DNA of 64,000 nt from Candidatus Wallbacteria bacterium. GTDB taxonomy: Bacteria > Muiribacteriota > JAQTZZ01. Positions 57,708 to 64,000 of the stretch are shown one piece after another. Under the pieces are notes generated by a model that was not told the DNA's origin, ran no database searches, and was given only the letters and a program-made list of their open reading frames with translations. The stretch is from positions 86,104-150,103 of the forward strand of contig JAQTZZ010000006.1 of assembly GCA_028687545.1 (NCBI GenBank), given 5' to 3'. Position 1 is the stretch's first letter. The number at the start of each line of letters is the position of its first letter. The position numbers and the translations under genes are program-made.

Positions 57708-58931
57708 ATGGAACTGAGCAGTCTGTTTAAGATGGGTCTTGACCAGAACGCGACCGAGATCATTTTCAGTACAGGAGCCCCGATTTTCGTGAAAATCAGT
57801 GGCGAAATCAAGCCCCTTACCGGAGAGACGCTAAAGGAAGACACCCAGAAGAAAATCCTGGAAAAAATCGTGGGAGCCGACAGGATCGGCGATTACCTGG
57901 CTGAAAAAAAAGATCAGGACAGGACAGTTGACATTCCTGAAGTCGGCAGATTCCGGCTGAATCTCTTTTCCATGGATAAGGGCTTTACCATGATCTTCAG
58001 GCCGATCAAAAGGAAAGTTCCCTCACTTGAGGAAATGGGAGTTCCTGAAAGTGTGCTCTCAACGATCGACAAGGGCGAAGGGCTGATCATCCTGAATGGC
58101 CCGGGGGGAAGCGGAAAGAGCACATTGTTCGGCAGCATCATCGACCGCATCAACCAGAATCGCAGATGCGTGATAATTTCGCTGGAAAAACCAATCGAAT
58201 ATATTTACCAGAATGGCAAGGGACTTGTGATACAGCGCGAAATCGGCAAGGATGTGGAGTCTTTCTCCGAGGCCCTGGAAGTGATCCAGCATCAGAATCC
58301 GGAAGTGATCTGCATCAATGACATGGAAGAGCCCAATCTCTGGCTTCCGATTCTGAAACTTGGCATGACTCAGCACCTTGTGATAGTGACACTGGACATG
58401 GTGAACTGCATTCAAGGCCTGGAGTATATTCTGCACCAGTTCGCTGATTTTCAGCGCAAGCAGATTCTGACACTGATGGCCGGTTCGCTTAAACTGGTAA
58501 TTTCCCAGAAGCTGATGTACAGCAAGGAAAAGAAGCCGCTGTTTCTGCGCGAGATTCTTCAGGTCAACCAGAACATCATGAAACTTCTGCTGGAAGATAA
58601 GCTGTTCATGCTGCCGACAGTGATGAAAGGCGGAGCCAAGGAGGGCCAGCTGACTTTTGAAGACAGCATGAGGAAATTCATAGAAGCAGGACAGATGGAT
58701 GTGCCGAAGAGCGGAGAGGTCAGCGAGGATGTGGCGAGGAGCACCGGAGATATCACGGCACTTGAAAAGCAGCTTTATGACGCCAATGTTGAAACCAGAA
58801 AGCGGGCTGAAACAGAACTGAGAAAACTCCAGGAAAGCGGAAATAAAGCTGCACAACGTATCCTGGAAGAGTTCTCCCGCTTCTTTGTCACCAACTTCGA
58901 GGATCAGAAAAAAGGCCCCCGGCTGGGGTGA
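57708..58931 (+). CDS. divergent PilT-like secretion ATPase
   Basis: 407 aa. PilT-family layout with Walker A GPGGSGKST at 131-139, but three signature boxes are altered. The Asp box reads SLEKPIEY (usual IEDPIE). The Walker B region reads ICINDMEEPN. The His box reads TLDMVN (usual TLHTN). A long C-terminal extension (about 330-407) contains a helical tail. Retraction activity is uncertain. It stands 36 bp after dxs and apart from other pilus genes, though a minor-pilin operon lies at 19-22 kb. Confidence 0.8.
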   Translation: MELSSLFKMGLDQNATEIIFSTGAPIFVKISGEIKPLTGETLKEDTQKKILEKIVGADRIGDYLAEKKDQDRTVDIPEVGRFRLNLFSMDKGFTMIFRPIKRKVPSLEEMGVPESVLSTIDKGEGLIILNGPGGSGKSTLFGSIIDRINQNRRCVIISLEKPIEYIYQNGKGLVIQREIGKDVESFSEALEVIQHQNPEVICINDMEEPNLWLPILKLGMTQHLVIVTLDMVNCIQGLEYILHQFADFQRKQILTLMAGSLKLVISQKLMYSKEKKPLFLREILQVNQNIMKLLLEDKLFMLPTVMKGGAKEGQLTFEDSMRKFIEAGQMDVPKSGEVSEDVARSTGDITALEKQLYDANVETRKRAETELRKLQESGNKAAQRILEEFSRFFVTNFEDQKKGPRLG

Positions 58932-58959
58932 TGTGGGAAGTTGGGGACATGTCGCGGCT

Positions 58960-59015
58960 AGATGGGGTCTGGTCGTTCACCCAAAGCCAGCCCCAAAATC
59001 GACCTGACCCCATCT
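58960..59015. repeat. long hairpin after the PilT-like gene
   Basis: AGATGGGGTCTGGTCG (58960-58975) pairs with 59000-59015 at 15 of 16 positions around a 24-base loop. A smaller hairpin TGGAGGC-ttc-GCCTCCA (59051-59067) follows. No T-run, so probably not a simple terminator. With the repeat copy 2 and the hairpin at 59333 it makes up the 58932-59573 gap, which holds no clear gene. Confidence 0.6.
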
Positions 59016-59074
59016 GAATGCGAAAGCTCTTGCATCGAATTGAGCCCTATTGGAGGCTTCGCCTCCACGCAACA

Positions 59075-59310
59075 TAGGCCAAGGGAAGATTTCACCTTCC
59101 CTTGGCGAACCCTTCCATCAGAGCGACTCCGCCCCTCTGAACTCCCCGGCGGGGAGTAAATGGATTCTACTTCTCTCACAAAATGTTTTTACCATATATT
59201 TGAAAACAGAATGGATAACCTGACTAAGAAGGTCTACGCGTCTTTACCCAAGGTCTGGAGCAACCCTCTCAACCCCGCCACATCCAGGAGCGGCTAAGAA
59301 AGGTTTCAAC
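59075..59310. repeat. 240-bp structured dispersed repeat, copy 2
   Basis: Same element as 41917-42152, about 17 kb away. The first hairpin is CCAAGGGAAG/CTTCCCTTGG here versus CCAAGGGAGG/CCTCCCTTGG in copy 1: one pair changed from G-C to A-T on both sides. Another hairpin is CTCCCC-ggc-GGGGAG. CGCGTCTTTACCCA and the CCCTCTCAACCCC end are kept. Confidence 0.8.
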
Positions 59311-59332
59311 AATCAGAGAATTACCTCCCGTC

Positions 59333-59352
59333 ATTCCAGCGCAAGCTGGAAT
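59333..59352. repeat. short palindromic repeat
   Basis: ATTCCAGC-gcaa-GCTGGAAT preceded by CCGTC and followed by CTATC; the form of a common bacterial intergenic repeat (cgtcattcc...ggaatc). Confidence 0.5.
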
Positions 59353-59573
59353 CTATCTATTTATGACATGTGAAAAGATGGGTTTATGCTGGGACTGAAA
59401 GCGCCTGGACTATCTTTGGGTAACACTGAAACATGAAGTTCAGCAATGTTGAACACGATTGAAAGTTGGGTAATAAGTGATTATTATGGCAATAAGATCA
59501 AGTGAATTTATGAAGATGCTGAGAAAATTATCAAAGACTAAACGAGCGCTATTTTCTCCAGAAGGAAACAACT

Positions 59574-59774
59574 ATGTCCGATTTACAACTGAAGAGTAAA
59601 GGGCAAGGGATTCAGTTCATTGGGTTGTTGATTTTATTAGCTGGTACGCGCGGTTTTTTCATCTTTCAAGGCGATTTAAATTTCTTGTATTTTCCTGGTT
59701 TGATTGTTTCCGTAATCATTTTTGCTATATGCTTATCTCGGGGTGGTGCGCTGATACAAAAAAGTAAAGAGTGA
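59574..59774 (+). CDS. small two-helix membrane protein
   Basis: 66 aa. AGAAGGA is seven bases before the ATG. Two hydrophobic segments (about 14-31 and 38-56). No family recognised. A short overlapping frame at 59486-59599 is not called. Confidence 0.5.
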   Translation: MSDLQLKSKGQGIQFIGLLILLAGTRGFFIFQGDLNFLYFPGLIVSVIIFAICLSRGGALIQKSKE

Positions 59775-59795
59775 TTATTAAAAATGGACATGAAA

Positions 59796-59844
59796 GTGTA
59801 GCTGAGACCAGTGTAGCCGAGACCGCAGTGTAGCCGAGACCGTA
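59796..59844. repeat. short tandem repeat (17-bp unit, three copies)
   Basis: GTGTAGCCGAGACCGCA and variants, three times in a row; the first copy is shortened to 15 bp. It lies in the gap before the PIN gene. No function evident. Confidence 0.55.
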
Positions 59845-59954
59845 TCTCAACATTGACATTCGAAGTATGAAATAGCCGGGGTTGAGCGGGAAAGAGGGAT
59901 TGATTGAAACCGGCGGTGGGAAATAGGGTATAATAATGCTTGTAGAGGTGTGAT

Positions 59955-60425
59955 ATGAAACTGCTTCAAGTGTATGTTGATGCCTCAGTGATTGGAGGGT
60001 GCGTTGACGATGAATTCGCGCTCTTCAGCAGGAAATTATGGGATAAATTCATTAAGGGAGAAATGATCCAGGTTCTCTCTGAGCATACATTGAGGGAATT
60101 ACAGGGTGCACCTGAAAAAGTCCGGGTGCTGCTGCTCGAGATTCCTTCACAATACCAATTTGTGCTGCCGGACAGTCCTGATGCCGATGCATTGGCTGAT
60201 GAATACCTCAAACATGGAGTTGTCGGTCCCGGTAGTCGTGCAGATGCATTGCATATAGCTCTAGCAACGATCGGGAAAGTGGATGTGTTAGTCAGCTGGA
60301 ATTTCAAGCATATAGTCAATCTCGGCAGGATACGCATGTTCAATGCCGTGAATTTGCAGCAAGGCTATGGTTTGATGGAAATCCGTTCTCCCAGGGAGGT
60401 TCTGTGCGATGAAAAAGACATTTGA
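59955..60425 (+). CDS. PIN-domain toxin-like protein
   Basis: 156 aa. YVDASVIGG at the N-terminus supplies the first conserved Asp. Later SRADALHIALATIGKVDVLVSWNFKHIVNL follows the PIN pattern with the other acidic residues. Probably a toxin RNase. Its start follows GAGGTG. The small gene after it overlaps by 17 bp, giving a toxin-first pair. Confidence 0.82.
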   Translation: MKLLQVYVDASVIGGCVDDEFALFSRKLWDKFIKGEMIQVLSEHTLRELQGAPEKVRVLLLEIPSQYQFVLPDSPDADALADEYLKHGVVGPGSRADALHIALATIGKVDVLVSWNFKHIVNLGRIRMFNAVNLQQGYGLMEIRSPREVLCDEKDI

Positions 60426-60591
60426 CGCTGTTGAATGGATGAGAAAACGACGGGAAGAAATTGATCGCGAAGACAGTGGGTTGACATGGGCCGAAAAGTG
60501 CCGCAAAACCCGCGAAATTTTGGAATCTGATCCTGGATTCAAGGATATTATCAATCACCTGGAATCCAAGAAACCTATCCGTGCCGCTTAA
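60409..60591 (+). CDS. putative antitoxin of the PIN toxin
   Basis: 60 aa, charged and helical (WMRKRREEIDREDSGLTWAEKCRKTREILESDPG). It begins inside the PIN gene with GGGAGG upstream. The size and coupling suit an antitoxin. The pair type is inferred from context only. Confidence 0.65.
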   Translation: MKKTFDAVEWMRKRREEIDREDSGLTWAEKCRKTREILESDPGFKDIINHLESKKPIRAA

Positions 60592-60777
60592 TGGAGAAAC
60601 CGGGAATGGGAGAAAAGCTGACTTTATTCGAACTTCCGATTTCAGCTCAAATGTGGACGAGAAAAATTGCATAAGGATATAACTAAGCACCTTGGTCCTT
60701 TGGTGCCTTCCATAAATTGACAGACCGGCGGATTGTTTGAAATAATCATCTCAATAAAAAAATTCCAGGGAGGATTT

Positions 60778-61959
60778 GTGAACAACGCTTATATAGTCTC
60801 AGCAGTCAGAACTGCGATCGGGAATTTCGGCGGATCCCTTGCCGGCTTCAGCGCGGTTCAGCTCGGCACCATCGCCGCAAAGGAAGCCCTGAAGCGGGGA
60901 AACCTCAACCCGGCTGATGTGGACGAAGTGCTGATGGGCTGCATTCTCCAGGCCTCACTTGGGCAGAACGTGGCCAGGCAGGTGCAGATAGGCGCAGGAA
61001 TACCGGTGGAAAAGACAGCCATGACCATCAACATGCTCTGCGGTTCAGGGCTGAGATCAGTGGCCATGGCTGCCCAGGCGGTCAAGGCTGGGGACGCTGA
61101 GCTGATCATTGCCGGCGGCACTGAGAGCATGAGCAATTCCCCCTATTACCTCACCACCAACCGCTTCGGCGCCAAGATGGGGCATCAGACCATCCAGGAT
61201 TCGATGATCATGGACGGACTGACCGATGTTTTCAACAATTACCACATGGGCATCACTGCGGAAAACATCGCTGAAAAATATAAAATAACCAGACAGGAGC
61301 AGGATGCATTCGCCTGCGCTTCCCAGAATAAGGCCGAGGCAGCCATCAAGGCCGGCAGATACCAGGATGAAATAGTAGCTGTCGCCATACCCCAGAAAAA
61401 GGGCGACCCGATCCAGTTCAGCCAAGACGAATTCCCCAGATTCGGCTGCACTGTCGAGGGGCTTGCCAAATTGAAGCCTGCTTTCAAGAAAGACGGCACA
61501 GTCACCGCAGCCAACGCTTCAGGAATCAATGACGGAGCAGCGGCTGTGGCAGTCTGTTCCGAGAATTATCTGAAAAAGAACAATCTCAAGCCCATGGCCA
61601 GGATCGTCGCCTATGCCTACAGCGGAGTCGATCCTTCGGTGATGGGGCTTGGACCCGTGGGAGCGGTACGCGCCACTCTGGACAGAGCGGGCTGGAAAAT
61701 TTCCGACCTTGAGCTGATCGAAGCCAATGAAGCCTTTGCGGTGCAGTCGATTGCCGTCGGCCGCGACCTCGGCTGGGACATATCCAGAGTCAATGTGAAC
61801 GGCGGGGCAATAGCCCTCGGGCATCCGATCGGAGCTTCAGGCGACAGGATCCTGGTGACCCTGCTCTACGAGATGAAAAAGAGAAATCTGCGGAAAGGCC
61901 TGGCTACTCTCTGCATCGGCGGAGGCATGGGAATTGCTGTGGCAGTAGAAGCTGCCTGA
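60778..61959 (+). CDS. acetyl-CoA acetyltransferase (thiolase)
   Basis: 393 aa from GTG 60778, preceded by GGGAGG. Nucleophile C88 ([10 protein letters not shown]), H349 ([11 protein letters not shown]) and C379 (TLCIGGGMG) are present. Biosynthetic thiolase length; likely condenses two acetyl-CoA, or acts in beta-oxidation. It stands alone, with no other beta-oxidation gene nearby. Confidence 0.95.
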   Translation: MNNAYIVSAVRTAIGNFGGSLAGFSAVQLGTIAAKEALKRGNLNPADVDEVLMGCILQASLGQNVARQVQIGAGIPVEKTAMTINMLCGSGLRSVAMAAQAVKAGDAELIIAGGTESMSNSPYYLTTNRFGAKMGHQTIQDSMIMDGLTDVFNNYHMGITAENIAEKYKITRQEQDAFACASQNKAEAAIKAGRYQDEIVAVAIPQKKGDPIQFSQDEFPRFGCTVEGLAKLKPAFKKDGTVTAANASGINDGAAAVAVCSENYLKKNNLKPMARIVAYAYSGVDPSVMGLGPVGAVRATLDRAGWKISDLELIEANEAFAVQSIAVGRDLGWDISRVNVNGGAIALGHPIGASGDRILVTLLYEMKKRNLRKGLATLCIGGGMGIAVAVEAA

Positions 61960-61983
61960 GATCGACTTTTTCAGTTCATCCCG

Positions 61984-62019
61984 ACTCACCGGATTGGTGA
62001 GTGGTAATTTATTTTTTTA
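61984..62019 (+). terminator. intrinsic terminator after the thiolase
   Basis: ACTCACC-ggatt-GGTGAGT followed by GGTAATTTATTTTTTT. A 7-bp stem with a T-rich tail 24 bp after the stop codon. Confidence 0.6.
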
Positions 62020-62048
62020 TTGACTTCAGATATACCCTGACATACATT
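62020..62048 (+). promoter_or_regulatory. promoter of rpoB
   Basis: TTGACT, 17-bp spacer, TACATT, about 160 bp before the rpoB start codon. Suggests rpoB is transcribed here without rplJ/rplL. Confidence 0.6.
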
Positions 62049-62208
62049 ATTTACACCTTAAGAAGTATGGGGAAATTATTACAGAATTCTTCATTATTTT
62101 CTTTTCTTCTCCCGACAGTTCAGTTTCATTCAAAATATCATTACTTAAGAGGCATTTACAGAATTTTAATTTTCAAGATTCTCATAAAATAAATTAAAGG
62201 GGGAATTG

Positions 62209-64000
62209 ATGCCTAAAATCATCAGGGTGGGTAATCGCGACAAAATCAGCTTTCAAAAGCTGCCCCAGAAGCTCGACGTCCCGAATCTGATCGACGTTCA
62301 GCTCAGTTCTTATTACTGGTTTCTTCAGCCCGAACGTGAAACGAACGAACGCAGGCGGCAGGGCATGCACGAGGTTTTCCTGGAGATTTTTCCGATCCAG
62401 GATTTTTCCGGAAACCTGGTGCTGGATTACGTGGAGTACAACCTGGGACTGGGCCGATGCAAAAAATGTCCGGGACTCAAGAAAAGCCCTGAAGAGAACT
62501 GCAGATTTTTCAAATGCCACTATCGTGAACGAAAATGTCAGATTTTCAACCTGTATGGCCGGCCCTACCGGGTGAAATATCTTCCTGAGGACTGCCGCAA
62601 GCTTGACCAGACATTCAGCATCCCCTTGAATCTGAAGGTGAAACTGATCAATAAAAATACCGGAGAAGTTAAAGAGCAGGAAGTATTCCTCTGTAACCTT
62701 CCCCTGATGACCACCAGCGGGACATACGTATTCAACGGCGCTGAACGTGTCGTGGTGAATCAGCTGCATCGCTCCCCGGGTGTGTATTTCGGCTATGACC
62801 GGATAAAAAAAATCTATGATGCAAGGATAATTCCTGGCAGGGGCGCCTGGGTGGAAATCGAACTGGACCTGATCAAGGATTCAATCTATATCAGGCTGGA
62901 CCGCAAACGCAAGGTCTACATCTCCGCGTTTCTGCGTTCCCTGGGATTTCTCAAGGATGACACTATCCTGGAACGGTTCAGTGCCAATCCCTATATTAAA
63001 AACACACTGGTAAACGATAAAGCGGCCACATACGAAGAAGCCCTGAAGGAAATTTATTCCAGGCAGCGGCCGGGCGAGCCGTTCACTGTGGAAAACGCCG
63101 AAAATCATCTGCAGCAGCTTTTGTTCAATCCCAGAAGGTATGATCTTTCCGATGTGGGAAGGTATAAGCTGAACAATAAGCTGCGGATGCGTTCCAGGAT
63201 CGTCCGCCGTAAGGCAGCTCAGACAATCATCAAGGCCGATACCAATGAGATTCTGGTGGAACCGGGCGAAAACATCAACACCCGAACCTCCGAACTGATC
63301 GAAGATACCGGCGTCGACATGATCAAAGTTGTCAACGACGACGGCGAGGAATTCGTAATTTACAACGAGCAGGATTTCGAAGAATTGAAAATCCGGGATC
63401 TTCTGTATCTGGTTGAAGAAGTGAAGATGGGAAAGACTGTGCTGGCTGTCGGTACTCCTGTCAATACAGAAGTGATTGAACAGTTCAGTTCTCTCATAGA
63501 CCGCAAATTCATCGTCAAGCGCAACGAGGACGGCGAACCGAAGGTTGTGGACCTCACCGAACTCAACCGCTGGTATGGTGAAGTTGAACTGTACAACATG
63601 GACAATGAAGATTTGAATCGCAAGCGTGTGCTTGGACGAATCGTACACAATGAAATCAAGAAAGGATCCAGGGTCATTGCCAAGGTGGGTGAAGAGATCA
63701 ATTTTTCCATCTGGGCTGCGATCAAGAACATGGATATCAGAAAGATAATTGTGAAAAAAGGTCGTCTGATCACAGTGGATGACATTGTTGGAACCATCCG
63801 TTATCTGCTTGAATTTGCCAACGGCATTGGTAATGAGGACGATATTGATCATCTTGGAAACCGCCGTGTCAGGATGTGGGAGAGCAGCTGCAGAATCATT
63901 TCAGGATCGCCCTGATGAAGATGGAGCGCGAGATCAAGGAAAGAATGACGATCCAGGATCCTTCAGGCATCACTCCTCAGGCTCTGATCAATTCCAAGCC
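62209..64000 (+). CDS. rpoB: RNA polymerase beta subunit, 5' part, with frameshift near 63874
   Basis: Starts at ATG 62209 (AAGGGGG upstream) and continues past the window end. Clear RpoB blocks: [48 protein letters not shown]. Two oddities. First, residues about 81-124 hold an insertion with C84, C87, C98, C103 and C110 (C-x2-C-x10-C-x4-C-x6-C), about 40 residues longer than E. coli at this place. Second, after NRRVR (63870) the frame runs into a stop at 63915, while [40 protein letters not shown] continues in another frame to the window end. One base seems missing near 63874. A sequence error is the simplest explanation for an essential gene. Confidence 0.93.

Noticed and set aside
59486-59599. 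37-codon frame (MAIRSSEFMKMLRKL...)
   Set aside because: Vaguely HicA-like start but too short, weak ribosome site, and overlaps the better-supported small membrane gene.
60591-60674. 27-codon frame coupled to the antitoxin stop (TAATG)
   Set aside because: Too short and without recognisable features; kept only as a note.
62001-62192. 63-codon frame before rpoB
   Set aside because: It covers the promoter region and lacks a Shine-Dalgarno.

Overview
The window looks like a chromosomal segment of a diderm (Gram-negative-type) bacterium of moderate GC from a deep or poorly sampled lineage. Evidence for two membranes: signal-peptide proteins that resemble outer-membrane barrels (one ends in Phe), pseudopilins and a Wza-like export protein. 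Housekeeping neighbourhoods are recognisable but rearranged: dciA-remB-gyrB-gyrA without dnaA/recF, rplU-prp-rpmA-nadD-obg-yqeK, xseA-xseB-ispA-ispF-dxs, and rpoB without rplJ/rplL. I cannot name the phylum from this sequence. Promoters where seen are sigma70-like (TTGACA-N17-TACAAT type).

Layout. 1-781: tRNA cluster (Ser-GCU partial, Arg-GCG, Ser-CGA, Ser-GGA) with a 120-bp palindrome and a duplicated tRNA tail. 782-9322: HEAT protein, xerD/C, then a leftward operon rplU-prp-rpmA-nadD-obg-yqeK-LCP-tgt. 9445-16051: leftward dciA-remB-gyrB-gyrA-ftsB-like-HEAT. 16127-16513: two abutting MITE-like elements with related terminal repeats. 16526-18759: KTSC protein, metallo-beta-lactamase-fold hydrolase, hpt, divergent maf. 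18761-22902: a minor-pilin-like operon ending in a secreted thioredoxin-fold protein and a probable outer-membrane protein. 22980-26719: tRNA-Val, a HerA-like ATPase fused to TPRs, a small secreted protein. 26740-30424: leftward pcm, FecR-domain, Lys-rich secreted protein and barrel. 30470-36930: unknown protein, small membrane protein, FliA-type sigma factor, FapA-like protein, NAGPA-type glycosidase, AAA/DUF4143 ATPase.

37023-41912 is the most interesting locus: a strong promoter drives a GNAT-like protein, a LuxE-like acyl-protein synthetase and a LuxC acyl reductase fused to a PaaK-like adenylate-forming domain, with no luciferase genes. A 240-bp structured repeat follows (copy 1; copy 2 is at 59.1 kb). 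42.3-48.4 kb is an accessory island, notably AT-rich from 43 to 47.8 kb: a RelE/ParE-type toxin-antitoxin pair, membrane proteins of unknown function, a C-terminal J-domain membrane protein, and a decayed MNT/HEPN module.

48470-52231: TPR protein with a degenerate Mrr-like domain, Wza-like protein, a Wzz/BY-kinase-like protein without a P-loop, and a degenerate GGDEF protein. 52306-58931: efp, xseAB, ispA, ispF, dxs and a divergent PilT-like ATPase. 58932-60591: repeats, a tiny membrane protein and a PIN toxin-antitoxin pair. 60778-64000: thiolase and rpoB. The rpoB has a cysteine-rich insertion and is interrupted by an apparent one-base frameshift near 63874; gyrB lacks the TOPRIM catalytic glutamate. 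Either change may be a sequence or assembly error and should be checked against reads.
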